Shown here piece by piece: positions 38,710 through 49,232 of a stretch of DNA of 64,000 nt. The position numbers and the translations under genes were made by a program. The notes below the pieces were generated by a model that was not told the DNA's origin, did no database searches, and saw nothing but the letters and a program-made list of their open reading frames with translations. Every line of letters begins with the position of its first letter. Position 1 is the stretch's first letter. This DNA comes from Ptychodera flava (Eukaryota; Hemichordata; Enteropneusta; Ptychoderidae). The stretch spans positions 33,181,341-33,245,340 of the forward strand of contig NC_091940.1 in the NCBI RefSeq assembly GCF_041260155.1. The letters run 5' to 3'.

Positions 38710-40004
38710 ATGGCAGAAGGAGGAGAAGAAAATATAGCACTCCAGGATATCGATGATGCAAATGTAAATGACGATGATGATGCTACTGCTGAAACAACTT
38801 TTTTCGATGATGATACCTTTGCAGAAGCCGGTTCTTCCCAGGCTGGCTCACGCGATAGCCCGCAGGTGGATCCTTCGACTAGACATAGAGTAGAACTTAC
38901 AAAGCAAGAGGCTGAACGACTCTTAAACAAATATAAGATTACTAATACGGATGCACGAAACGAATTTATTTTAAATTCTAAGATTGAAGGTGGTGAACTT
39001 TATTATAAAGAAATCAGAGTTACAACAGATAAAAGAAGTAGATTTTTAGAGAAATCTACGTTAAAAAAGAGGGCAGGAGGTTCTGAATTTATAAATAAAG
39101 TATACGGATGGAGTGGAGTCGAAAGCGCAGAGCCCGAATATGTGAGTCGTACATTGTATTCTGTAGATGTGGAAAACGATAAAATACCGGCTGAGAAGAT
39201 GACGCCAGAAGACATGGGTATATACAAAGATAACTGACAGAGTTACGACAAGATGCCTCTGGTAATGCAGATAAAATACAAGCTTTTGAAAATAAAATCG
39301 AACAATGGAACAATCTAAACCAGAATATAGAGCTATTAATGATGAATTAAGGATTGCGAATATGCGTATTGGCGACCTTAACAACGAAAAAGTTAAAATA
39401 AGGCTATGAAAAGAGAAGCTGAAAAACAGTTAAAGGAAATTCCTGAAGATCACACCCAAGGAAAAGAAAAAGCCAAGAAACTACTAGCTGAACTCATAAC
39501 AAGAGAAGCTAAAGTTGACAATCGAATTGAATACGAACATGGTAAGATCAGTGAGGCACGTGAAAGTCTGGCTACGACTAGGTCTCTTCGTGATGTAATT
39601 TCGATCCAGAATTGTCACTCAGGCTGAAAGCTGACAGAGTTATTTAAACGAAATGGTATTACAATCGCTGCAATACTGACTGCCCTTGGAATGACAATAT
39701 CAACAATTGCCTTGGCTGTGACTAAAGGAGGGGGAGGAGGAGCGGGAGCAGGGGAGGAGGAGCAAACGCAGGAGGTTCAGGTCCGCCCAAAGTATATACA
39801 AAAGCGAAAGAAATTGTAAAGCAATTTGGTGAATGGTTAAAAACATTGGCCGCAAAAAGTGCTGCTGCAATACCAGGTTTAATCGGCTCCCTTGTCAGTT
39901 TTCTATTAAAAACAGCAGGATCGGTGGTTGGATTTGTTGGAGAACAGCTATGGATATTTTTAACTGGATTAACATTAGTCATTATAAATAAAATTATGTA
40001 TTAA
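38710..40004 (+). pseudogene. Polinton acidic coiled-coil protein with C-terminal hydrophobic segment (interrupted)
   Basis: Open part 1 (38710-39237, 175 residues) begins with a strongly acidic Asp/Glu-rich tail, then a mixed charged domain. Part 2 (39406-39627) is lysine/glutamate-rich and probably coiled coil. A glycine-rich hinge follows near 39726-39775. The last frame to the stop at 40002-40004 holds hydrophobic segments (ITIAAILTALGMTI upstream of the hinge and a longer one at the end). At least four frame changes separate these parts. All lie on the same strand without gaps, so I read one interrupted gene of about 430 codons. Function is unknown; in virus-like elements such proteins are often virion membrane or core proteins. 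Confidence 0.5.
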
Positions 40005-40016
40005 TATGACATCAAC

Positions 40017-40366
40017 ATGTTTGGTGAAAAGAATATTGCAAAGTTTCTTTCCAAAAATAAAGACCTGTTTGGTTTCTCTGTCGAATTGGAATGGTGCAAA
40101 CTCCGACGAGTAAATCGACATATACTTCGAGCAAATCCAGGTGTCCGACTCAAAGATGATAATCTATATCATAACATTTAGCTTTCGTGAAGGAATGTCA
40201 GAAGACTAACTTCTTTAAGCGACTAGAATTCATAGCTGTATTCCAGGATACTGAGGATGACCAAGAGGTTCATCATCTCCAAGAATATTGGGTTCTTCGA
40301 TTGATTCGCGACACAGGCAATCGATTTATCTTTCAGGCAGACGGAAATATTTATGTAAAGATGTGA
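40017..40366 (+). pseudogene. Small Polinton protein of unknown function (one frameshift)
   Basis: Starts MFGEKNIAKFLSKN. The frame hits a stop near 40180 and the second half, ending IYVKM then TGA at 40364-40366, is in another frame. There are about 115 codons in all, rich in Arg, Asp and Phe, without a membrane segment. Its position directly before the major capsid gene on the same strand suggests a virion-linked role, but no family is recognised. Confidence 0.45.
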
Positions 40367-40462
40367 TTTTTTCTTCTAAGTTATTATATACACGAAGTGA
40401 AACTTAATTTTCTTTATAACATGTAATTTCTTTTTTCTTCTACTATATACATTACACGAAAA

Positions 40463-41731
40463 ATGGGGTACGATAGAACATTATCACCGACTTTCACCAA
40501 CCGAATACCGAATGGAACGAAGTCAGAAAGAACTCATCACGTGATTGCTCATAATCCAAGTGAGGCAGATCCAGACCAGACACTTATCATACGATGTCCA
40601 AAGTTAGAAAGCGGAGTACTCTTAGTTCCAGATACTTTCGACCTGGTTTTGATCTCGAAGTAATGGGAGGTGGAACTACCCGTGTAGTACAAAATGTTGC
40701 AAAAAATTTGGTGGAGCGTATGAAACTCACATTTGAGGGTCAGACACTTTTCGATTTGAATAAATATAACCTTATTGAATGTTATCGCGATCTCTTCAAA
40801 CATAAAAAGGAGAGAACGAACATGACACTGTATGGAATTCAGAACGAAAATCTAAGAAAATTAAGAAGCGGTTCGACCGATGCAGATGCCGCCGTCGTGG
40901 GCGATAATAGTTACTTTTCGACACATATAAAACAAAATATGCTATTCGTCTCACTCACCCCCTCATAACAGGCCATGGAGTTGCATATCCATCAGCGTTA
41001 GGGAGTCATATTGAATGGGAAATTACGTTGGCACCCGCCCCCCATTACTTGTCAGTAATCAGTTATTACAACCAATTATAAATTAAAAAACATTCAAATG
41101 GAATACGAGACAATTTCTGACCTCGATCTCGCGAGGTCAACTGCTGGTATTACAACGGTGGAAAAAGTTACCTTTACGAGCATATACATTATTTTAGAAC
41201 AATCCCATTCAAAGAATCGGACACGGTTATCAATGAAAATATAAATGTACCACGACGTAGCATTAGAGGTATCGCTATACTCTTCACTAAAAATCAGAAT
41301 CAGTCAGAACTGAACAGTGAACTTTTCTTTAACCCTCCATTGAATCTGTGTCTGTAATGATTGAAGGCATTGCAAATAAAGTGTACGCTCAGAAGATGAT
41401 ACCAAGACAATTTTGGCGAGAGGTGCGACGGTATTTTGCTGAAGATAAAGATTGGTGTGAAATTGATATAGATGAGGCCGATTATTTGAAGAATAAATTC
41501 TGTCTGTTTATCGATCTGCGTAGCTTTAAAGATATTGAGTTTCATGGAAATGGTTTAAAAGTAATGAACACAAAGGACGGAATTCAACTTGAGATCCTGA
41601 AGAAAGATACCGCGTGGGTTGGCGATGACGCTCACAATGATAATATATTTGCCCACATTTATGTTATCAGTGATGCCCTAGTCTCTATTGAAAATAGTAG
41701 ATTAATGTCTTTACAATATTTTAAACCGTAA
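40463..41731 (+). pseudogene. Polinton major capsid protein (double-jelly-roll type), interrupted
   Basis: Four consecutive partial frames on one strand: 40463-40663, 40594-40968, about 41100-41340 and 41348-41731. The last (127 residues) is the most telling: it contains VMIEGIANKVYAQKMIP, a CLFIDLRSFKDIEFHGNG stretch and an ending with AHIYVISDALVSIEN, the C-terminal pattern I associate with Polinton major capsid proteins. A VPRRS motif lies near 41250. The gene ends at TAA 41729-41731, convergent with the polymerase gene. Capsid proteins of this type form icosahedral shells in related viruses. At least three one-base frame changes interrupt it here. Assignment rests on remembered family pattern and position; a profile search would decide. 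Confidence 0.6.
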
Positions 41732-41734
41732 CCA

Positions 41735-44700
41735 TGACCCGTCGTCCGTCCTATCGGCCATGTTTCTGCCAACCATTCGCCCGTGTCTGGATTATATAGC
41801 TGCACACGTTTGATATCATTTGGCGCCATCATGATTTTACTGCGCTTTTCACTACGGATTTCTCCAGCCTTTTCCGTACAAACTGTACAAACTGTGCCGG
41901 CTCCGGCTTCTTCCCAGTTTCAAATAGATCTTTATAATCTTCAAAGTTCAAATGTTTTCTAACACAAACATCTTTCACCCCTTTATTTTTTTCGTCTCCG
42001 AAGTTGGAGTTCGAAAAGCATACACTTTCGAGCGTATGCCGACAAAATCAAGAATAGGTTCACCATTCAACTCATCTTTAAATTTACCTATCACTTTTTT
42101 ATTAATCTTCGGAAAGTTGGGTCCACTCATCCCACTAGTATCATATATAGACTTCTCACCATTCTTTTCCACATCTTCTCGGACTATATCATTGAAAGTT
42201 ACGTTCGGGGAAGGTATCGGTACACTGTAAACAAAACTGTCAGTATCCATGTAGGCTAATCGTATTCCAGGGAACTGGGTCCGAAAGTAATTGTAATGCG
42301 TCTCATACATAAGCAGCTTAGAAAGTTCAAGCACCGCCGCGCCGATGAAAACTGGTTTTACATATCTATGCTCATCCGTTTTCAGTTCCAGTAGGGCACT
42401 GTCGCAGGAATCACCATCCTCTTCGGAAGTTATGAAAGTTATATGTTTCATCTTTGGATTATACTTCTGAATCTTTTTACGTCCACTATCCGTGCCGTTC
42501 CAGTCCGAAACAAATTTAAAGTCTCTGTACTTTCGAACATCTTCTATTGTCTTACCGAACATTGCATTATTCATCAGCTTATAGAAATTCTTTTCAAAAT
42601 CTGTCTTCCCGTTTGCCCTCATTTTAGTGTTAAAGTCGATATATTTCGCGAGACATGGAGCTTCATCGAAAGCAAGCACCGATAAATCTTTTTCAATCTC
42701 ATTCCCATCCGAAGATAGAATTCCAGCAACTTGTAGTGTAAGACATAGGACTCTCTATCCATCACACTTGTAATCAGTCGACCGCCCTGCCTCGGAAATT
42801 CATAGTGATGCGGCGCTAATGGCAAATCGCTGTGTTCTTCATGTAATTCGGCTGGGTATTCTAAGTCTACTTCTAGAAAACTTGGTGGAAAGGTGGAACC
42901 AGGTCCCCACGCTCCGGCTCCGCCCCCCGCTCCGCCGCCCCCTTCTTCCCATTCCTCCCACTCTTCCATCGTCATCCAATGAAGTCCGCCCGTAGGCATT
43001 GCCTGACTCATTGCCCAGCCGTAGAGATTGTTTGCATCGAGATATTTTATTTCGGTCACCGGCTTCTCTGGATCGTAATTCCCGTAAGCAGGATGATTTG
43101 TCTGTAAGTAATGAATATTACACTGGCTGATGCCGCCTCGAATTCCCCGTTGTACGAAAGTCATCTGCTCAGCATCTTGAATGAGTTTAAACTTATTACC
43201 CGTGTAAAGTAACATAGCATCCCATGTCAAGCCTGGTGCTGACATATAGTGGGCTGGATCTAACTTATATGCTTCTAAACATGTGTCACGGAAATTTTCG
43301 AATATATTTGCAAGAAGTAGAACGTCCGTCTCACAATAGAATTCCATATAATCACGAATCGTCTTACATCCAACTTCGTCCCATACTCTTAATGCATGTT
43401 CGTAATCAGACTCTGAAATCCCCTCTTCCGTCAATTCGCTATAAAATTCCCCCTCTCCGGGAGCTGCTCCCTCTCCTAGTCTGTCAACCGAGTCTAAATA
43501 TTCGTAGGGGAAGAAACCTTTCGCCCTTTGAATGTCCGGGTACGAAAGTGGGGCCGCCGTCCACCCAGGTCTCCGGCACAGTTTTTGCCAACTTCGCCAA
43601 TGACCCCATCATCAGCTGAGCACTGTCCATAAACTTTATAGAAAAGAAACGTCTCTTTATCTCCCTCTTCCCTCCGGCAACAACAATTGAGGCGTGAAAA
43701 ATAAATGTTTTCGAGAGACCCATAATTCCTCCATTGCTCGTCTTAGCTATGATTTTAGGCTCTGGTCCGGAACCCCCATCATCTCCTTCGGTAACGATTT
43801 CATGTAATTCTTTCAAAATAAAAGAACCATCGTATCCCTTGAGGTTGTGAAAGTAGATAGGAATGGTTCTCGACGGCCGGCATCCTTCGCAATAGAAGGT
43901 CGCCTCCTCCTTCACTACTCGGTATCCTGCCGGCTCTCCACATGCAATACAGACTGGATCACATCCGTCGCGCCGGTAATTAGAAGGATCCCTCATCGGT
44001 ATTATTTTCCAATAATACGATTTAGAATAATACTCGGCCCGTTCTTTCATATCCTTTAGAAAGTCTGTAACACAGGAGAGACCTGTGAATGTTCTTTACC
44101 ATAAACAGTGGGTCGGCCCGGGCCTCGTTCCGAAGGTCCCCACCCCCGTTCCACCATAACATACGAAAGACAAATTGGAATGTGCCGGCCGGTCCCCTTC
44201 TCAATAATTGCCTCAGTATCTGCATAGACGACGTAGGGAGAAGGAACCTTCTTCCGATGTCCTTCAAATTGACACACTTCCTTAGGAAAATCTGGCTGGG
44301 CAGTGTCTGTTCCACAGTATACCTGATGTTTTTCTAATTCTTCTGTTGACTTAAAACCTCTTTTACAAACCATACAAATACACTTCGTCTGCGCTCATTC
44401 TTTCGATTAGTACGAGAATTACGAAGGCGATTTTCCGCAGTAATTGGTACGAAGTGAGAACGGCCGCCGTCTTCGCCAACTATCAGTAAGATATTTGTAT
44501 TTGATTCCTATCGGCTTCACCTTCGGCTCCGCCAGGGGCACTATATAACACAGTTATGTCGGACGGGGGAGCGGGATCATTTTCGTAGATCTGAAATACT
44601 TGAAGTTTGATGCCTGGATTTTGCTGCTCGAAGCGCCTGAATACAGTCAGATCGGCGGGCGTAGGAAAGGGAATACCTTCCCAACAGTAGTCAGCCATAA

Positions 44701-45266
44701 ATGGGGCGTACGTATTCCATTTTCTCCTTACCTGACCACATTTCTTTTCACGAAACTCGGGGTCGGCCAACTTTAAACTTGCTACGATGGCGTATTGAAA
44801 ACAGTTCTCGCTGCCCGAAGGTAGCACCAGATCGCTCACACAATGCTTATTTTTAACCATCTGGGAAGTTGGACTGCGCCAGCCCCAGCCCGAGTAAAAC
44901 TTCTACTAGAATTACTTCAAAATTAAGTATCTCCTCGAGAACGAGACCAGAACCCTCAACATTTTCAATTGTATCAAGCATACGATCGTAGCGATCTATT
45001 AATTGTTGCCCCACATCCGATCCCGATCCTCTTACATCTTTTGTGTATGTATCATTTAATTTAACATACAATGAACGCGGTTGTGTATTACCAGTTTTCG
45101 GATCCGATAATTTGACTTCCATTTCGGTATAAACAGAGTACATCTTTCGGGCCCCTTTGACCATACCTTCAATATCCACCAGCTCCCCGATATCCTTGAC
45201 TCGCTTGACTTCAGGAAATTTTTTTTGTAAAACTGCTCCCTTGAATGCTGTATGTAAACTGGCCAT
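41735..45266 (-). pseudogene. Polinton DNA polymerase B, interrupted by frameshifts
   Basis: Family B, protein-primed-type polymerase that copies the element. Frames in order on the minus strand: 44853-45266 (N-terminal), 44483-44860 (with NCFQYAIVASL), 44056-44373 (exonuclease motif I, YADTEAI), 43484-44050 (exonuclease II, FHNLKGYDGSF, and a zinc-like cysteine pair region), 42619-43434 (palm motif A region, DANNLYGWAM) and 41975-42679 (KxxxNxxFGK-type motif B region and motif C YMDTDSF). Together about 1,170 codons, the usual size. The exact 3' end, close to or overlapping the capsid gene end, is uncertain. The catalytic aspartates DTD and the exonuclease DxE are present; frame changes between segments are the damage seen. 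Confidence 0.9.
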
Positions 45267-45316
45267 CTTTATGATATATACTATCCTAAAAATTTTTAAA
45301 ATGAAAAAATAATTAT

Positions 45317-46072
45317 TCTATGATAGGTCATCAAAATCCACTATAATATTTTTGTCAGCATTTATTTGTTTATATATCTCACCTAATCTTTCTAAGTCGA
45401 CTAGTTCTTCCACATCTTGAATTCTGGTTTATTAGGCGCAGCACAAAATATTAATCTCTCAACAGTGAAAGAAGAGCACGCTTACTTAAGCGCGGTTTAA
45501 ATGCTAAGAATTCTATCTTACTACCTTTCGGATATTACGAGGTACAATAGCAGGATTTTCTCGGACTGGCAATGGACTCACTGTTTTAAAACCGCAGTCA
45601 ATTTCTTGAACCATATCAATACATGTAGCGAAATCGTGAGCCCCTCTCCCTCTCCCTCTTTTAAACTGAAATTTAAAATACGCCACTGGCTGAGGCCCCT
45701 CGCTCCCTCGCTTCTGATACACTTTAGATGGATTGTAAAATCCGCAGTATTATTCTTGGAGTGAGCGGCCAGGCTTGCAGCATAACTTTTAGCAGTGCTT
45801 GCATCGAAACTTTCACCTAGGGTACGGAATATTATTAAATCAGTAAACTTTTGAAGACTCGGTTGCCAACGGACACACACCCCATCGCATGTAGCAGGAT
45901 CACCTCCCGAACCATATTTAGGTCCGATGTTGAAAACTACTTCTAGCTCACTGTCTACGTATATGAAAGGATCTACATATTCACCAAATACTAATTTGCC
46001 TCCATCATCAATTTTGATGTTTTCTCCGGTTTCAAGTATTTTTATTGCATCTGAAATAGAAAGGATTGTCAT
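45317..46072 (-). pseudogene. Polinton protein of unknown function (interrupted)
   Basis: The first frame (46072 down to 45578, 164 residues) starts MTILSISDAIKILETGENIK and shows alternating beta-like segments. The frame shifts near 45700, and a final acidic segment (VEELVDLERLGEIYKQI, stop near 45317) lies in a third frame. There are about 240 codons in all, with no membrane segment. It lies upstream of the polymerase on the same strand and could be cotranscribed with it. I do not recognise a family. Confidence 0.45.
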
Positions 46073-46139
46073 TGTCTTATCGTATATATCTTAATAAAAA
46101 AAAATTTAAAAAAAATTTTCTATGATATAGTATCCTAAA

Positions 46140-46712
46140 ATGTCATACATATTCATAAATGGACCAACTGGAAGTGGTAAGAGTTACGATGCAATAAATT
46201 TGGATCCGTATCACGTACCAGAATTTGACACTAGTTTTTCCAGCAACATTGCCGACTTTTATAATGGGCGTGTCACCCACGTTTCGATTGCCGATTTTCA
46301 GAACCAGTTTATAGAACATACGCTTAGTTTACAATGTCAGGCTGGGAGGAGGAGGGAGGAACCCCCCTCCCTTCAGAACAATACATTATTTGTGACTCTT
46401 CCATAATTCAACATCTGACTTTTTCTCGAATCCGGGGCGTTTCCACGGAGTGGAAGAAAAAAAGATTGTTTCTAGAGCATTTGACCATTTACCCAGTTTC
46501 ATTATCATATTCAAAGATATGCCTTGGGATTATTGCAGGCGGAATGTGTTGACTCGAGCAGGTCGTACGAAATAGCCGCCTTAGAAGAACTAGAAGAGAT
46601 TCACAATAAGTTCAAACAGACTTTCTTAGAAATTTGCCACGACTACAGACTTCCATGTTTGGTAATTCGGAACGCTCTTACCCCCCTCGTTCTCAAGAAT
46701 ATACTTAATCCA
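46140..46712 (+). CDS. P-loop kinase, resembling deoxynucleoside kinases (interrupted)
   Basis: Starts MSYIFINGPTGSGKSYD, a textbook Walker A loop (GxxGxGKS) at residues 8-15. It is followed by NIADFYNGR and FQNQFIEHTLS, which recall the substrate-side helix of deoxynucleoside kinases. Next comes IICDSSIIQHLTF (in the place of the D/ERS motif), then SRSYEIAALEELEEIHNKF, which resembles the LID arginine motif and following helix. The parts lie in three overlapping frames (46140-46406, 46334-46552, 46524-46802), so two single-base breaks occur. The role, inferred from family, would be phosphorylating deoxynucleosides for element DNA synthesis. Adenylate-kinase-like or other P-loop proteins are alternatives. 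It runs on without a stop codon into the exonuclease region. Confidence 0.45.
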
Positions 46713-47329
46713 ACAATTGATACCGAGACAGTCGGACCAGTAGAATATCCACGAGCTTTTGACTTTGGAATTGCATGGAGCGGCGGCAGCCAGGGATTTT
46801 AATAGACGGTTTCAAGGAGGAGGAACTTGAAAAAGCGTACTTCCCACCTGGTCAAGAACAACTAGAACAACCTCGAGTCTCACTAAAGAACCTACACAAA
46901 CTTCTTAACGCTTGTGAATCTGTGTGTGCTTATAATGCTTCGTTTGACCTACGAGCACTTGACATTATGAACAGTGGGGACTTTGAAGTTACTTGTCTAT
47001 GGCTCATGTCAGTTGTGTACATTATACTTCAACCAGAACTTATAGATAAAGCTGAACAAGGGGGACTCGAAAGAACGGACTGTGGTAACATGAGAAGTCG
47101 TTTTGAAGATCTTGCAAACTTAATATGTTCAGGAACTGAGGGGGTACCACCTCATCCACATACGGCCGAAAAAGATGCAGTAAGTGAACATTACTTACGA
47201 CAGTACATGATAAATACTTGGCCAGGTGGGGGGTGGAAGTGGGGTGGTAAACTGACACTTTCGGCTTTCAAGAAATTAAGACTTTTTCCATGGTACTTAT
47301 TGAATAACTTTCGTAAATACTTACGTTAG
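46713..47329 (+). CDS. DEDDh (DnaQ-like) 3'-5' exonuclease
   Basis: All three exonuclease motifs are visible in order: IDTETVG (motif I, near 46719, in the frame of the preceding kinase-like region), AYNASFDLRAL (motif II, near 46930-46965) and HTAEKDA (motif III, H-x-A-x-x-D, 47158-47178). Motifs II and III are in the frame 46775-47329; motif I is in the frame that ends at 46802, so one base separates them. The acidic residues of the DEDDh set are all present. Length is about 180-200 codons. Likely role: trimming or proofreading of DNA ends. The tail after motif III is basic and low in family features, so the true stop may be earlier. Confidence 0.6.
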
Positions 47330-47372
47330 TACTTACGTAGTACTTACGTAGAACTTACGTAGTACTTGACAA
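47315..47372. repeat. Short tandem palindromic repeat between convergent genes
   Basis: Four units of the type TACTTACGTAG (one begins AAC, one ends TTAG), each with the palindrome ACTTACGTAGT, followed by TACTTGACAAGTACC. It lies between the exonuclease (plus) and the integrase (minus) gene ends, a place where a shared terminator or a protein-binding array would fit. Confidence 0.75.
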
Positions 47373-47388
47373 GTACCAGCACAGGAAC

Positions 47389-48494
47389 TTACGAAGTTCT
47401 AATAACATTTTCCTCTGGCTCCCAACTATTGAAACTTTCTGGATAACCTTTCCATTTTATCAGATAATATTTCTTTCCTCTAATTTTTTTCGTCTTCAAA
47501 ATTCGTTCTACTCTGTACAGCTCGTCGGCTCCAGCGGCGCTCTGAAGTTCATCAGAATAGAAAGTGCCGAGTATTTCCTCTCCATTCAGATCTTTTATTT
47601 TGTAAACTGGTGGTGTTCCTAGTCAGCTGCGTACACAACTTTTGAAACTACGAAAATCTCCTCTGTCCAATTTGGTAAATATCCTTTCTTAAAAGTGGTC
47701 TTGTATTTTGTAATTCGGACCCGTTCTCCCGGCTTGAATTCAGGGTTGGCTCCCCCGGCTGCCAACTCAGGACCGAATAGTGTATAAAATGCCTGCCAAT
47801 CGTTCTCCTCTGTTACGTCCCTGGGTTTCATTTTGATACTTCCGTGAACGGTGTTATTGTAATTCTCAAGAAGGTGGGGTAGAATAGAAAGCCATTCACG
47901 TGTCTGTTTATATGTAAAGTATTTCCACATCATCGTCTTGAGGGTCCGATTAAAACGTTCAACGACGCTAGCTTTTTTGTCACTGTAGGTGTGAAACCAA
48001 TGAATGCCTGACTCCTGGAGCCACCCCTGCATTTTCTGATTAGTAAATTCCCGCCCCTCATCTGTCTGAAGTTTGTCGGGTCTTCTCCCGGATTTCTTAA
48101 TCACGTCTTGTAGTGCCTGCAACGTATCATCAGCCGTTTTTGACTGTATTGGCCTAGCCCAGGCATATTTACTGAGTACATCGATTACTGTTAGCATGTA
48201 TCGAATGTTATGATTCTCTTTTGCGAATGGGGGAGGGAATTCCACGAGATCCGCTTGCCATTGAGAGTCTATCGATGTTACAAAAACGCGCCGGCCGCCC
48301 CGGAAGGCACCCCCACGAGAACGAGGTACCGGTTTATGTAGATTATAAGTTAGCTGAGTTTTAACCAGTCCTTCACCTCTTTCTTAGTGACGTGGAGTCC
48401 GCTGGCCCGTGCTGCGTCATACAATTTTTGTACACCTCCAAAACCAGTTTTCGGGGTTGTAATATAATTCTCTAAGAGTACCTTCAGCTTCCAT
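47389..48494 (-). pseudogene. Polinton retroviral-type integrase with C-terminal chromodomain (interrupted)
   Basis: DDE integrase that inserts the element. The central frame 48245-47619 shows the rve core: TVIDVLSKYAWA (first Asp), KLQTDEGREF (second Asp) and KASVVERFNRTLK (Glu, about 35 residues later). The N-terminal part, from ATG 48494, is in another frame and includes a GGVQKLYDAA helix. After a break near 47620 the last 75 codons include a chromodomain (YRVERILKTKK, YYLIKWKGYPE, SWEPEENV), stop at 47389-47391. Chromodomains on integrases are thought to steer insertion toward marked chromatin (family knowledge). It is separated by 10 bases from the ATPase gene upstream, so the two may share a transcript. 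Confidence 0.9.
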
Positions 48495-48504
48495 AATTGC
48501 TATA

Positions 48505-49110
48505 TTATACGAATAATTTTATGTCGTACGGATTCCGTAAACGAAATACTAGTTTACTGAATGGCCTACTTTTCAATTGCTTGATTAGGCCCACGGCTTC
48601 CCGTTCTGACACCTCCATTCCATATTCTTTTATAATAGTTTTGTTGTCTATCTTGTTCGGTGTGTAAAATAGTACTAACATCTGTATGTTTTCCCTGAAT
48701 GGTTTACTAATACTAGTATATTGTTGAGTCAGAACCCAGACAGATAATCCGTCGTGCCTTGCGCTGAAACCAAGTTGGACTAAAACGTTACTGCGCTTCT
48801 TCATATCTTTGGACGAGGCGCAGTCATCGAGGATTATTAAAGTGTTCGTGCCGGCCCATTCTTTATGCACGTAGGTTAATGTATCATCCACTGCATCGAG
48901 TCCGACTGGAAATATAAACACATTATCATCGGTGAAAATGAATCTTCTATTATACGCTTTATTATTCATGAATGTTGGGCAAATGAATATCACATATTCG
49001 AATTTCCTTAAGTACGGACCGGTGAGGAGGTCCAACATAAATTCTGTTTTGCCAGAATATGTCGGTCCAGTTATAATCATGTTGAATGGTGGGGTTACGT
49101 ATATTGACAT
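48505..49110 (-). CDS. Polinton packaging ATPase, A32/FtsK-HerA type (201 aa, intact)
   Basis: Uninterrupted frame. Walker A IITGPTYSGKTEF (residues about 12-24) and Walker B TLIILDDCASS (about 88-98) are clear, and a WVLTQQYTS sensor-like segment follows. The size is typical for Polinton ATPases. In related viruses this enzyme pumps DNA into capsids. Its intact state stands out beside the interrupted polymerase and capsid genes; a short gene simply offers fewer chances for an indel. It lies directly upstream of the integrase on the same strand. Confidence 0.88.
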   Translation of the reverse strand: MSIYVTPPFNMIITGPTYSGKTEFMLDLLTGPYLRKFEYVIFICPTFMNNKAYNRRFIFTDDNVFIFPVGLDAVDDTLTYVHKEWAGTNTLIILDDCASSKDMKKRSNVLVQLGFSARHDGLSVWVLTQQYTSISKPFRENIQMLVLFYTPNKIDNKTIIKEYGMEVSEREAVGLIKQLKSRPFSKLVFRLRNPYDIKLFV

Positions 49111-49232
49111 TTCCTCTGGATCTATATACTGTAAATTAATGAATCTCTTCTAGTTCTTTTAAGTTACTGGTTCGAGTTAGATGAAACCCAGTCACATCGA
49201 CAGCATCTGAATGAACTATATAGTTAGTGACT

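Noticed and set aside
47389..48494. Retroviral-type integrase as evidence of a Ty3/LTR retrotransposon or retrovirus
   Set aside because: There is no reverse transcriptase, gag or LTR near it. It lies beside the packaging ATPase inside the terminal repeats of the Polinton.
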